64,000 nucleotides of DNA from Blautia luti (GCF_033096465.1 NZ_AP028156.1:1260501-1324500), one strand, 5' to 3'; counted from the stretch's first letter, positions 53,880 to 62,874 are shown. The notes: generated from the sequence alone by a model not told the origin. Numbers and translations: made by a program.

Positions 53880-55153
53880 TGGGATTATCAGAGGAATTAT
53901 TTGACAGAGCAGTGAAAGTGATCCCGGGCGGTGTAAACAGCCCGGTACGTGCCTATGGCCCGATCGGTATGGCACCGAGATTTATTGACCACGCAGATGG
54001 ATGTTATATTTATGATGTTGAAGGAAATGAATATGTAGATTATATTGATTCCTGGGGACCGATGATCCTGGGACATAATTTCCCGGAAGTAAAGAAAAGC
54101 GTACTGAAGGCATGTGAAAAGGGTCTGAGTTTTGGCTGTGCTACTGCGATTGAAGTGGAGATGGCTGAGTTTATCTGCGACCATATTCCCCATGTGGACA
54201 TGGTGCGTATGGTAAATTCCGGTACAGAGGCTGTTATGAGTGCAGTTCGTGTTGCCAGAGGATTTACAGGAAAGAATAAGATCATTAAATTTGCAGGATG
54301 TTATCATGGACACAGTGATGCTATGCTGGTAAGTGCAGGTTCCGGTGTAATGACAAGTGGTGTGCCTGACAGTGCAGGTGTGCCGAGAGGATGCACAGAG
54401 GATACTATGACAGCTGTTTATAATGATCTGGACAGTGTGCGTGCATTGCTGGAGCAGGCAGATGGCCAGACTGCAGCAGTGATCGTTGAGGCTGTGGGCG
54501 CGAATATGGGTGTGGTACCACCGAAGAAGGGATTCCTTGAAGGGCTGAGAAAGCTTTGCGATGAGTATGGGGCGCTTCTAATCTTTGATGAAGTTATCAC
54601 CGGTTTTCGTCTGGCTTTCGGTGGTGCTGCTGAATATTTCGGAGTGACACCGGATCTGGTTACTTACGGCAAGATCATTGGTGCAGGTATGCCGGTTGGT
54701 GCTTATGGTGGAAGAAGAGAGATCATGGAGCTGGTTTCACCGGTTGGCAAGGTTTACCAGGCTGGTACTTTAAGTGGTAATCCGATTGCGATGGCTGCAG
54801 GATTTACTCAGTTGAAGTATCTGTATGAGCATCAGGAGATTTATAAAGATCTGGAGAAGAAAGGGGAGAGACTTTACGGCGGTATGGAGAAGATCATGGT
54901 CGAGAAAGGTCTTCCTTATCATGTGAACCATGCGGCTTCTCTGGGAAGTCTGTTCTTTACGGAGCAGGAGGTTGTGGATTATACTTCTGCGAAGAGTGCG
55001 GATATTAAGGCGTTTTCTGAGTACTTTAAGGGGATGCTGGCACAGGGAATCCATCTGGCGCCGTCTCAGTTTGAGGCGATGTTCCTTTCTGCTGCACATA
55101 CGGATGAGGTGATTGACAGGACGCTTGAGGCTGTTGGGAATTGTTTCAAATAA
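53879..55153 (+). CDS. hemL: glutamate-1-semialdehyde 2,1-aminomutase
   Basis: 424 residues. PLP-enzyme motifs: VIPGGVNSPVRAYGPIG, MVNSGTEAVMSAVRVARGFTG, LIFDEVITGFRLAFGGAAEYF, and YGKIIGAGMPVGAYGGRREIM with the PLP Lys. It transaminates glutamate semialdehyde within the molecule to 5-aminolevulinate. It is the last gene of the tetrapyrrole operon, with a terminator directly after. Enzymatically it acts right after HemA, although the gene order places it last. Confidence 0.97.
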   Translation: MGLSEELFDRAVKVIPGGVNSPVRAYGPIGMAPRFIDHADGCYIYDVEGNEYVDYIDSWGPMILGHNFPEVKKSVLKACEKGLSFGCATAIEVEMAEFICDHIPHVDMVRMVNSGTEAVMSAVRVARGFTGKNKIIKFAGCYHGHSDAMLVSAGSGVMTSGVPDSAGVPRGCTEDTMTAVYNDLDSVRALLEQADGQTAAVIVEAVGANMGVVPPKKGFLEGLRKLCDEYGALLIFDEVITGFRLAFGGAAEYFGVTPDLVTYGKIIGAGMPVGAYGGRREIMELVSPVGKVYQAGTLSGNPIAMAAGFTQLKYLYEHQEIYKDLEKKGERLYGGMEKIMVEKGLPYHVNHAASLGSLFFTEQEVVDYTSAKSADIKAFSEYFKGMLAQGIHLAPSQFEAMFLSAAHTDEVIDRTLEAVGNCFK

Positions 55154-55162
55154 GAGTGAGAG

Positions 55163-55199
55163 AAAGCTGCTGTTTCAGAGATGGAACGGCAGCTTTTTT
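55163..55199 (+). terminator. terminator of the hem operon
   Basis: AAAGCTGC (55163-55170) pairs with GCAGCTTT (55189-55196), followed by T. The stretch 55200-55360 holds no gene that I can see. Confidence 0.85.
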
Positions 55200-55360
55200 G
55201 GTAAAAGGGACGCCTGAAACAACCTGTTTTTCTTCCAGGCCGGGTTTCGTGAGCTGGAAGTCAGAGAAGTGGGACGTATTTGGGGGAGTGAAAAAAGATG
55301 GGGTGTTAGAAATAGGTAACTTTGGTTTTGGAAAAATACATAAAAGTGGTATGTGTTGTA

Positions 55361-55389
55361 TTGTGAGGATTGGCAAAATGTGCTATAAT
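55361..55389 (+). promoter_or_regulatory. promoter of the lactonase-family gene
   Basis: TTGTGA (55361-55366), a 17 bp spacer and TATAAT (55384-55389), 77 bp before the start. Confidence 0.6.
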
Positions 55390-55465
55390 ATCGACATCAT
55401 ATGGCAGTGCCGGCCAGATTAAACGGGCAGTAAGACGCAAAGGACAGCAGGAGGCAAGAAGCATT

Positions 55466-56533
55466 ATGAGTAAGAAAAAATATGTAGCCTATGTGGGTTG
55501 TTATACACATGGCTCTTCCAGACAGGGTATTCATGTTTATGATGTTGATGTGGAGAAGGGCGTTCTTACAGAACGCAGCAGTGTTGAAGTAAGCAATGCA
55601 TCCCACATGGCTGTTTCAAAGAATGGTAAGTATCTTTATTCTATCGAGGATGAAGGTGTTGCAGTGTTTGAGCGTGATAAGAATGGTGATCTGTCACGTA
55701 TCAACAGTGTGAATATTGATGGAATGAGAGGCTGTTTCCTTTCTACAGATGTTGATGGTAAGTATCTTTATGTTGCCGGATACCATGACGGTAAGGTGAC
55801 CGTTGTACATACTCATAAGGACGGCAGACTTGGAAGTTTGATGGATGGCGTGTTCCATACAGGACTGGGAAGTGTTGCAGAGCGTAACTTCCGTCCACAT
55901 GTAAACTGTGTCCGTCCCACACCGGATAACAAGTATCTCTGTGCAGTAGATAACGGGATTGACCAGGTGAAGATTTACCGTATTAATAAGCAGCGTGATA
56001 AGCTGGAACTTGTGGATATTCTGAGATGTCCGAGAGAAAGTGGTCCGCGTATTATCCGTTTCAGCGATGACGGTAAGTTTGCTTATATTCTTTTTGAACT
56101 CAGCAATGAGATCAAGTCATATAAGTATGATGGAACCGGTAAGACTCCGGAGTTTGAACTGATCCAGACCATTGAGACAACTGCGAAGAAGGATGTACAT
56201 GATACACATAACGCTGCATCCGGACTTTCTCTTGCAAATGACGGCAAACATCTTTTCTGTACAACAGCAGGTGAGGATACAGTTTCTATGTTTGAGCGTG
56301 ATGAAGAGACTGGTATGCTGACAAGAAAGTTCACACTTCCGATCAGTGGTGAATATCCGAAGGATCTGGTACTTTTACCGGACGATAAGCATCTTGTACT
56401 GGCCAATCATGCAAGTAATACACTTACTACATTTACAGTGGATTATGAGAAAAACATTATTGTCATGAATGACAGACCGATCAAGATCACAGAACCGAAC
56501 AGCATCAGGATCTGGGAAGTTCCGGAAGAATAA
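55466..56533 (+). CDS. lactonase-family beta-propeller protein (6-phosphogluconolactonase type)
   Basis: 355 residues with repeating beta-propeller blades: YVGCYTHGSSRQGIHVYDVD, VSNASHMAVSKNGKYLYSIEDEG, LYVAGYHDGKVTVVHT, FRPHVNCVRPTPDNKYLCAVDNG, and PKDLVLLPDDKHLVLANHASNTLTTF. This matches the Lactonase/YkgB family (COG2706), with His and Asp in the central channel. Substrate not certain. ATG 55466 follows AGGAGG; upstream in-frame extension to 55370 is unsupported. Monocistronic with its own terminator. Confidence 0.9.
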   Translation: MSKKKYVAYVGCYTHGSSRQGIHVYDVDVEKGVLTERSSVEVSNASHMAVSKNGKYLYSIEDEGVAVFERDKNGDLSRINSVNIDGMRGCFLSTDVDGKYLYVAGYHDGKVTVVHTHKDGRLGSLMDGVFHTGLGSVAERNFRPHVNCVRPTPDNKYLCAVDNGIDQVKIYRINKQRDKLELVDILRCPRESGPRIIRFSDDGKFAYILFELSNEIKSYKYDGTGKTPEFELIQTIETTAKKDVHDTHNAASGLSLANDGKHLFCTTAGEDTVSMFERDEETGMLTRKFTLPISGEYPKDLVLLPDDKHLVLANHASNTLTTFTVDYEKNIIVMNDRPIKITEPNSIRIWEVPEE

Positions 56534-56545
56534 TAAGCGCAGAAT

Positions 56546-56590
56546 AAAAACCTCCGTCAGGACAAAAAGAAAGTCCTGATGGAGGTTTTT
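56546..56590. terminator. bidirectional terminator
   Basis: AAAAACCTCCGTCAGGAC (56546-56563) pairs with GTCCTGATGGAGGTTTTT (56573-56590), one mismatch. It serves the lactonase gene and the convergent aroC. Confidence 0.93.
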
Positions 56591-56646
56591 GCGTACAGGC
56601 ATATGCACCTGTGTATTTTTTGAAGCGGGAATCTGCCTGGCGGTGT

Positions 56647-57747
56647 TTATTTGTCAGAGAGATAAAAGTCCCGTACTCTGTCCATCCGTGCACTCATGTT
56701 GGAGAAGAGGGCATCTGTCAGTGTGATGGCTGCCATGGATTCTACCACAACAACTGCTCTTGGGACAATGACCGGATCGTGGCGGCCGTGGATCTCCAGC
56801 GAGATAGATTCTCTGTCTTTGGTTATGGTCTGCTGTGGCTGACTGATGGATGGGGTAGGCTTAATGTGGGCACGGAGAATGATCTCACTGCCATCACTGA
56901 TGCCGCCCATGATTCCCCCGGCATGGTTGGAGGTTTTGGCTACTGCACCGTCTTTTGCTGTGAATCCATCGTTGTCCTGTGAACCTCTGGAGGATGAAAC
57001 TGCGATTCCGTCGCCGATTTCTACAGCCTTCACAGCACCTATGGACATTAGAGCCTGTGAAAGCATAGCGTCCAGCTTTCCGAAAACAGGATCTCCCAGA
57101 CCCGCCGGGACACCGGTGATACGGCATTCTACCACACCGCCTGCGCTGTCCTGTTCTTTCATACATTTCTCCAGATATTCGCCTGCACGGGCTGCTGCAT
57201 CTGCATCCGGCATATAAAAGGCATTCCGGCTGATCTGTTCCTGGTCAAAAGAAGAGATCTCCACAGGTCCGATAGACCTGGTATAGGTGCAGAAAGAAAT
57301 ATTTAGTTCCTTCAGGATCCGGGCAGCAATGGCACCGGCAGCTACACGGCCGATGGTTTCGCGCCCGGAAGATCTGCCACCTCCACGGTAATCGCGGAAT
57401 CCGTATTTCTGGTCAAAAGTATAATCTGCATGCCCCGGGCGGTAGGAATATGCGATATTTCCATAATCCCTGGAACGCTGGTCTGTATTTTTTACCATCA
57501 GGGAGATGGGAGTGCCGGTAGTTTTCCCCTCGAAGACTCCGGAAAGGATTTCTACGAGATCACCCTCTTTACGGGCCGTGGTATAACGGCTCTGGCCGGG
57601 TTTTCTTCTGTCAAGAAAAATCTGGATATCTTCCTCGCAGAGAGGAAGGCCTGCAGGACATCCGTCCACAACAGCTCCAAGTGCCTTGCCGTGGGATTCC
57701 CCCCAGGTGGTGACTGTAAATTTATTTCCAAATGATGACTGATTCAT
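56647..57747 (-). CDS. aroC: chorismate synthase
   Basis: 366 residues. Family signatures: FTVTTWGESHGKALGAVVDGCPAG, DRRKPGQSRYTTARKEGD, SYRPGHADYTFDQKYGFRDYRGGGRSSGRET, and SDGSEIILRAHIKPTPSI. It makes chorismate from EPSP using reduced FMN. The start ATG at 57745-57747 begins at the conserved MNQSSFGNKF, so the open frame extending to 58026 is not coding. Confidence 0.97.
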   Translation of the reverse strand: MNQSSFGNKFTVTTWGESHGKALGAVVDGCPAGLPLCEEDIQIFLDRRKPGQSRYTTARKEGDLVEILSGVFEGKTTGTPISLMVKNTDQRSRDYGNIAYSYRPGHADYTFDQKYGFRDYRGGGRSSGRETIGRVAAGAIAARILKELNISFCTYTRSIGPVEISSFDQEQISRNAFYMPDADAAARAGEYLEKCMKEQDSAGGVVECRITGVPAGLGDPVFGKLDAMLSQALMSIGAVKAVEIGDGIAVSSSRGSQDNDGFTAKDGAVAKTSNHAGGIMGGISDGSEIILRAHIKPTPSISQPQQTITKDRESISLEIHGRHDPVIVPRAVVVVESMAAITLTDALFSNMSARMDRVRDFYLSDK

Positions 57748-57837
57748 AGGTTCTGGTCTGTTCCTTTCTTTCACTTTGTCATAGTATAGCTTTATTATAT
57801 CTAAGTGTAAAAGTTTTGTAAACCGGAACCATTGGAA

Positions 57838-57866
57838 TTGACAAAAATTCATGTACAAATTATAAT
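57838..57866 (+). promoter_or_regulatory. consensus sigma-A promoter of corA
   Basis: Perfect TTGACA (57838-57843) and TATAAT (57861-57866) with a 17 bp spacer, 68 bp before the corA start. Confidence 0.85.
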
Positions 57867-57934
57867 GAATGTTGTGTCTTTGGGCATCTTTACAGAAGAA
57901 TGCCCGATGAGGGGAAATCAGGAGTAGAAGGGAA

Positions 57935-58885
57935 GTGTGGATCGTGGTAAGGATTTTTAAGACAATTGACAGCTCTATCCATGAGATACAGGAACCACAG
58001 GAGGGCTGCTGGATCGCATTGACCAATCCTACAGCAACAGAGATTTTTGAAATTTCAGAGCAGTTCGGGATAGAGGTAGACGATTTACGCGCACCTTTGG
58101 ATGAAGAAGAACGTTCCCGTATAGAAGTGGAAGATAATTATACGTTGATCCTTGCAGATGTACCTGCGATAGAAGAACGAAATGAAAAGGACTGGTATGT
58201 GACCATTCCTCTTGGTATCATTGTCACCCAGAAGATGATCTTTACCGTTTGTCTGGAAGATACTCAGGTTCTGACCAGGTTCATGGAAGGCAGGGTAAGG
58301 AACTTCTTTACTTATATGAAAACACGTTTTATCCTGCAGATCCTGTACAGGAATGCCAGTATGTATCTGCGGTATCTGCGTATCATAGATAAGAAAAGTG
58401 AACAGATAGAGGAGAAACTTCATTTATCCACCAGGAATCAGGAGCTGATGGAGCTGCTGGAACTGGAGAAGTCACTGGTTTACTTTACAACCTCTCTTCG
58501 GTCCAATGAAATGGTTCTGGAGAAGCTGATGAAGGTTGAGAGTATCAAGAAATATCCAGAGGATACAGAACTTCTGGAGGATGTAATCATCGAGAACAAG
58601 CAGGCTATCGAGATGGCGAATATTTACAGTGGAATCTTAAGCAGCATGATGGGAACCTTTGCTTCGGTTATTTCCAATAACTTGAATATCGTTATGAAGG
58701 TCCTGGCTGTCATCACCATTGTAATGAGTATCCCGACGATCGTATTCAGTGCCTATGGAATGAACGTAAGTGCTGCGGGAATGCCGTTTTCCGGGACGCC
58801 CTGGGGATTTCTGATCATTATCATCCTGTCCATTGTGGTAAGTATCATTGCAGCGATATTTCTTTCCAAGAAGAAATTTTTCTAA
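57935..58885 (+). CDS. corA: CorA-family magnesium/divalent cation transporter
   Basis: 316 residues: a large cytoplasmic N-terminal domain with long helices (residues about 120-250), then two C-terminal membrane segments (VMKVLAVITIVMSIPTIVF and WGFLIIIILSIVVSIIAAIF) with the selectivity motif YGMN between. Forms a pentameric channel for Mg2+. Start GTG 57935 with AGGAG 10 bp upstream. It is followed by the rhomboid-like gene after 23 bp. Confidence 0.94.
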   Translation: MWIVVRIFKTIDSSIHEIQEPQEGCWIALTNPTATEIFEISEQFGIEVDDLRAPLDEEERSRIEVEDNYTLILADVPAIEERNEKDWYVTIPLGIIVTQKMIFTVCLEDTQVLTRFMEGRVRNFFTYMKTRFILQILYRNASMYLRYLRIIDKKSEQIEEKLHLSTRNQELMELLELEKSLVYFTTSLRSNEMVLEKLMKVESIKKYPEDTELLEDVIIENKQAIEMANIYSGILSSMMGTFASVISNNLNIVMKVLAVITIVMSIPTIVFSAYGMNVSAAGMPFSGTPWGFLIIIILSIVVSIIAAIFLSKKKFF

Positions 58886-58908
58886 TCTGTTTATGGCAAA
58901 GGAGAATT

Positions 58909-59784
58909 ATGAAATTTATTGACAAACTGGAACGAAAATTTGGAAAATATGGAATTGAAAACCTGACGATCTATATCATAGTCAGTTATGTACTGGGATA
59001 TGCGTTGATGATCCTGAATCCCAGTGTGCTGTCCATGCTCAGCCTGAATGTAACGAAGATCCTGCACGGACAGATCTGGAGACTGATCACCTGGGTTATT
59101 TATCCACCGAGCACGTCATCTACTATCTGGTTTGTGATCGCGATCCTGTTTTTTTATTATCCTATCAGTGCATCACTGGAGCGGACATGGGGCTCATTCC
59201 GATTTACACTGTATATTTTATCGGGAATCGTATTTACAGTGATTTCCGCATTTATTTTATATTTTCTCACAGGTGGAGTGCTGGATGCCTATTTAAATGG
59301 TGCACAGTTCTCTACCTATTATATCAGTCTTTCCATTTTCCTTGCATATGCCCTGACCTATCCGGATATGCAGGTAATGCTTTATTTCGTGATCCCGATC
59401 AGGATGAAATGGATGGCTGTTGTGTATGTATTGATTGTAGCTTATGAGATTGTCAGATATTTTATGAATGGTGCATGGTTTATGGCACTTCCGGTGATCG
59501 CATCACTGTTGAACTTTATTATCTTTTTCTTTGGAACCCGAAATATGAACCGGTATAATCCGAAAGAGATCCACAGAAGAAATAAGTTTAAGAAAGCGGT
59601 AAATCCGGGAAGCAAGACGGTTCCGTTCCGTAATGGCAGTGAGGGTATCACCAAGCATAAATGTGCTGTCTGCGGACGTACGGAGAAGGATGATCCGAAC
59701 CTGGAATTTCGTTTCTGTTCCAAATGCAACGGAAACTACGAGTACTGCCAGGATCATTTATATACACATATACACAAGAAATAA
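58909..59784 (+). CDS. rhomboid-like membrane protein with C-terminal zinc ribbon
   Basis: 291 residues. Six hydrophobic segments spread over residues 20-210 follow the rhomboid layout (LTIYIIVSYVLGYALMIL.. GQIWRLITWVIYPP.. LERTWGSFRFTLYIL.. ), including the L-E-x-x-W-G-S-x-x-F signature. The protease motif GxSG is not present at the expected helix (FSTYYISLSIFLAYALTY). A cytoplasmic tail has Cys252, Cys255, Cys270, Cys273 and Cys280 with nearby His: a zinc ribbon (HKCAVCGRT, FCSKCNGNYEYCQDH). Likely an inactive, binding rhomboid. Confidence 0.85.
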   Translation: MKFIDKLERKFGKYGIENLTIYIIVSYVLGYALMILNPSVLSMLSLNVTKILHGQIWRLITWVIYPPSTSSTIWFVIAILFFYYPISASLERTWGSFRFTLYILSGIVFTVISAFILYFLTGGVLDAYLNGAQFSTYYISLSIFLAYALTYPDMQVMLYFVIPIRMKWMAVVYVLIVAYEIVRYFMNGAWFMALPVIASLLNFIIFFFGTRNMNRYNPKEIHRRNKFKKAVNPGSKTVPFRNGSEGITKHKCAVCGRTEKDDPNLEFRFCSKCNGNYEYCQDHLYTHIHKK

Positions 59785-59820
59785 GAGGAGAATACTTTAT
59801 CAGGAGGAGAACACGTTATT

Positions 59821-61101
59821 ATGAAGAAAGTACCATTTGTCACACTGGAAAAGCTTCAGGAAATTACTGCACAGTTTCCTACACCTTTTCATCTTTATGA
59901 TGAAAAAGGAATCCGCGAAAATGCAAAGGCAGTAAAGGAAGCATTCGCATGGAATAAAGGATTTAAGGAATTTTTTGCAGTAAAGGCAACTCCCAATCCA
60001 TATCTGATCCAGATCCTTCAGGAGTATGGCTGCGGCTGCGACTGTTCATCCATGACAGAGCTGATGATGTCAAAGGCTATCGGTTGCAAAGAGGGAGATA
60101 TCATGTTTTCCTCCAATGATACACCGGAAGAAGAATTTAAATATGCCAATGAGATCGGCGGTATCATCAATCTGGATGATATTACTCATATTAAAAGTCT
60201 GGAGAAGGCTGTAGGATATATTCCGAAAGTGATCAGCTGCCGTTACAATCCGGGCGGGGTATTCAAAATCAGCAATGATATCATGGATAATCCGGGAGAT
60301 GCCAAATATGGTATGACAACAGAACAGATTTTTGAAGCATTTAAGACTCTTAAAGCAAAAGGTGCTGAAGAATTTGGTATCCATTCTTTTCTTGCAAGTA
60401 ATACAGTGACAAATGATTATTATCCGATGCTCGCAAAAGAACTGTTTGAACTGGCCGTGAAACTTCAGAAAGAAACAGGTGCTCATGTGAAATTTATCAA
60501 TCTTTCCGGTGGTGTGGGAATTCCTTACAGACCGGAGCAGACACCGAATGATATCCGTGAGATTGGCGAAGGTGTGCGTAAGGTTTATGAAGAAGTTCTT
60601 GTTCCGGCAGGAATGGGAGATGTGGCAATCTACACAGAGATGGGCCGTTTTATGATGGGACCGTATGGCTGTCTGGTTACAAAGGCGATTCATGAGAAAC
60701 ATACACATAAAGAATATATCGGAGTAGATGCCTGCGCAGTAAATCTTATGCGCCCGGCAATGTATGGAGCTTATCATCATATTACAGTTATGGGAAAAGA
60801 AGATCAGCCATGTGATCATATGTATGATGTAACAGGTTCTCTCTGTGAGAATAATGATAAATTTGCCATTGACCGTTATTTACCAAAAGTAGATATGGGA
60901 GATCTTCTTGTAATCCATGATACAGGTGCACATGGATTTGCAATGGGATACAATTACAATGGAAAGCTGAAATCAGCAGAAATTCTTCTTCATGAAGATG
61001 GAAGTTTCGAGATGATTCGAAGAGCAGAGACTCCGAAGGATTATTTTGCGACATTTGACTGTTTTCCTGTTTATGAAAAATTGCTGGAAGATATGAAATA
61101 A
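59821..61101 (+). CDS. lysA: diaminopimelate decarboxylase
   Basis: 426 residues of the alanine-racemase-like PLP family: PFHLYDEKGIRENAKAV, FFAVKATPNPYLIQIL with the PLP Lys, GCGCDCSSMTELMMSKAIGC, NLSGGVGIPYRPEQ, YTEMGRFMMGPYG and GSLCENNDKFA. Converts meso-diaminopimelate to lysine. A related carboxynorspermidine decarboxylase was considered, but the sequence motifs and length fit LysA better. AGGAGGAG lies about 10 bp before the ATG; 36 bp after the rhomboid-like gene. Confidence 0.93.
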   Translation: MKKVPFVTLEKLQEITAQFPTPFHLYDEKGIRENAKAVKEAFAWNKGFKEFFAVKATPNPYLIQILQEYGCGCDCSSMTELMMSKAIGCKEGDIMFSSNDTPEEEFKYANEIGGIINLDDITHIKSLEKAVGYIPKVISCRYNPGGVFKISNDIMDNPGDAKYGMTTEQIFEAFKTLKAKGAEEFGIHSFLASNTVTNDYYPMLAKELFELAVKLQKETGAHVKFINLSGGVGIPYRPEQTPNDIREIGEGVRKVYEEVLVPAGMGDVAIYTEMGRFMMGPYGCLVTKAIHEKHTHKEYIGVDACAVNLMRPAMYGAYHHITVMGKEDQPCDHMYDVTGSLCENNDKFAIDRYLPKVDMGDLLVIHDTGAHGFAMGYNYNGKLKSAEILLHEDGSFEMIRRAETPKDYFATFDCFPVYEKLLEDMK

Positions 61102-61113
61102 ATAAGTTGCAGG

Positions 61114-61151
61114 AAAATGCTGGTCTGGCAAATGACAGACCGGCATTTTTT
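61114..61151 (+). terminator. terminator after lysA
   Basis: AAAATGCTGGTCTG (61114-61127) pairs with CAGACCGGCATTTT (61136-61149), one mismatch, then T. Confidence 0.92.
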
Positions 61152-61168
61152 CAGGAGAGGAAGAAACA

Positions 61169-61384
61169 ATGGTAAAATATGAGTATGAACCTGGATTATG
61201 TAAACAGCTTCATTACAATGGTCTGTGGAGTGTTCAGTATGAAGGGGTTCCGGGACATCTGAAAAAAGTGAAAATGGTCTGTCCATGTATCAAGGATGGA
61301 TGTGATGCAGACTGTGAGGTGTTTAAAAATCTCCCGGAAGTGAAGCCAGCAGATCAGGAATGGCATATGAGGGATGAACGATAA
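61169..61384 (+). CDS. small Cys-containing hypothetical protein (71 aa)
   Basis: 71 residues with four Cys close together (MVCPCIKDGCDADCEVF), suggesting a metal site, and a basic N-terminal part (LKKVKMVC). AGGAGAGGAAG precedes the ATG directly. Not recognised. It follows the lysA terminator and precedes a 51-codon frame. Confidence 0.65.
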   Translation: MVKYEYEPGLCKQLHYNGLWSVQYEGVPGHLKKVKMVCPCIKDGCDADCEVFKNLPEVKPADQEWHMRDER

Positions 61385-61397
61385 GAACGGAGTGCTT

Positions 61398-61553
61398 ATG
61401 AAGAAAATTATTAGTTTACAGGATATCAGAAATGCACATAAAAAAGGTATAGCTGTAACTGGCTGGTTGTTTAAAGATGCTAATATAGATAATTTGTATA
61501 AACGCTGGGGCCTGGATTTTATTATTTTTGAAAATTATCTTGTGAAAAAGTAG
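61398..61553 (+). CDS. small hypothetical protein (51 aa)
   Basis: A 51-codon frame starting MKKIISLQDIRNAHKKGIAV and ending LDFIIFENYLVKK, with CGGAG 6 bp upstream of the ATG and a terminator downstream (61585-61617). Basic, with no membrane segment. It looks genuine in composition but could be a fragment; the role is unknown. 13 bp after the 71-aa gene, probably on one transcript. Confidence 0.5.
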   Translation: MKKIISLQDIRNAHKKGIAVTGWLFKDANIDNLYKRWGLDFIIFENYLVKK

Positions 61554-61584
61554 GATATCTGATATTTTTATGATAAAATAAATG

Positions 61585-61617
61585 AAAGGAGAGCCGGATT
61601 TTTCCTGCTCTCCTTTT
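61585..61617 (+). terminator. terminator between small genes and tRNA-Leu
   Basis: AAAGGAGAGC (61585-61594) pairs with GCTCTCCTTT (61607-61616), then T. It also lies just beyond the 3' end of the convergent tRNA gene. Confidence 0.88.
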
Positions 61618-61629
61618 TAGAAAATTGAC

Positions 61630-61713
61630 TGCCGGCAGCGGGACTTGAACCCGCACGTAGTTGCCCACAACAGATTTTGAGTCTGCCTCGTCTGCCAATT
61701 CCGACATGCCGGC
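61630..61713 (-). tRNA. tRNA-Leu (anticodon CAA)
   Basis: On the minus strand the sequence starts GCCGGCA, forms a 7 bp acceptor stem with TGCCGGC (discriminator A) at the 3' end, has a D arm with GGCAGACGAGG, anticodon loop CTCAAAA (anticodon CAA, reading UUG), a long variable arm typical of class II tRNAs, and the T arm with GGTTCAAGTCC. 84 nt, no encoded CCA seen. Confidence 0.97.
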
Positions 61714-61792
61714 ACGAAACATATATTATGATAGCATGGATTACAGAAAATGGCAAGAGTTTTTTTATTTTTGAAAAAGGAGAAAAAAAGAT

Positions 61793-62785
61793 ATGAAAAG
61801 AAAAAGAATTTTTCAGAGGATTTGTGTAGTGTTGTGTTGTCTGCTGTGTATGGCGCAGGTAAATGTGACCTCAGCAGCATCTACACCATTGCAGAGGAAT
61901 GGGCGTCTTAGTGTAAGGGGGACTAGGCTGGTGAATTCCAATGGAAAAACAGTGATCCTGAAAGGTGTCAGTACGCATGGAATCAACTGGTTTTCACAGT
62001 ATGTAAATAAATCAGCGTTTAAGTCATTAAGAGATGACTGGGGTGTAAACTGCATCCGGCTTGCTATGTATACTGAGGAATATAATGGTTACTGTTCGGG
62101 CGGAAATCAGGCGGAACTGAAAAAGCTGATCGATAAAGGCGTTCGCTATGCCACAGAACTGGGAATGTATGTGATCATAGACTGGCACGTTTTAAATGAC
62201 CGGACCCCGAAGAAACATCAGAAAGAAGCTATCTCATTTTTTAAATATATGGCAAAAAAATATAAAAATCAGAAAAATATTTTTTATGAGATCTGCAATG
62301 AACCTAATGGCGGAACTTCCTGGTCCACAGTAAAAAGTTATGCTGCTGCGGTGATCAAAACAATCAGAACCTATGATAAAAAGAATATTATTCTTGTAGG
62401 AACGCCGACATGGTCTCAGGATGTGGACACTGCAGCCAAAAGTCCTGTTAAAGGTTATTCTAATATTATGTATACTTTCCATTTTTATGCCGCAACCCAT
62501 GGTTCAGAGTATAGAAAAAAGGTACAGGCTGCAATTGACAGGGGACTTCCCGTCTTCGTAAGCGAATTTGGTGTTTCTGAAAGTTCAGGTAATGGACATA
62601 TCGATAAAACAGAAGCTGATAAATGGATCTCGTTTCTAAGAAAAAATAAGATAAGCTATGTCTGCTGGAGCCTGAGTAATAAAGCGGAAAGCTGTTCGCT
62701 GTTAAAAAGCAGCAGTACGCGTACCGGTAATTTTAAGACATCTGATCTGTCTACTGCAGGAAAATGGTACAAAACTGTGAAATAA
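61793..62785 (+). CDS. secreted GH5 glycoside hydrolase (endoglucanase type)
   Basis: 330 residues. A signal peptide (residues 1 to about 28, with KRKR then a hydrophobic core ending in TSA) directs secretion. The catalytic domain has VILKGVSTHGINWF, NCIRLAMYT, YVIIDWHVLND, acid/base Glu170 in FYEICNEPNG, and nucleophile Glu258 in LPVFVSEFGVSE, the GH5 pattern (subfamily 2 by look). No carbohydrate-binding module, dockerin or wall anchor is present, so it is probably released as a free beta-glucanase. The ribosome binding site (AAGGAGAAAAAAAGAT) is close to the ATG. Confidence 0.92.
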   Translation: MKRKRIFQRICVVLCCLLCMAQVNVTSAASTPLQRNGRLSVRGTRLVNSNGKTVILKGVSTHGINWFSQYVNKSAFKSLRDDWGVNCIRLAMYTEEYNGYCSGGNQAELKKLIDKGVRYATELGMYVIIDWHVLNDRTPKKHQKEAISFFKYMAKKYKNQKNIFYEICNEPNGGTSWSTVKSYAAAVIKTIRTYDKKNIILVGTPTWSQDVDTAAKSPVKGYSNIMYTFHFYAATHGSEYRKKVQAAIDRGLPVFVSEFGVSESSGNGHIDKTEADKWISFLRKNKISYVCWSLSNKAESCSLLKSSSTRTGNFKTSDLSTAGKWYKTVK

Positions 62786-62874
62786 TTGTGATATATAGAT
62801 TACAGATAAAAGAGAGAGGCCTGTTATTATGCCTTTAATCAAAAAGAGAATGTGGTTACATAGGAGGAAAACAC

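Noticed and set aside
57748..58026. N-terminal extension of the chorismate synthase frame
   Set aside because: The family begins at MNQSSFGNKF; the extension crosses the perfect corA promoter on the other strand and lacks a ribosome binding site.
61793..62785. Cellulosomal enzyme
   Set aside because: The GH5 protein ends directly after its catalytic domain; there is no dockerin or carbohydrate-binding module.
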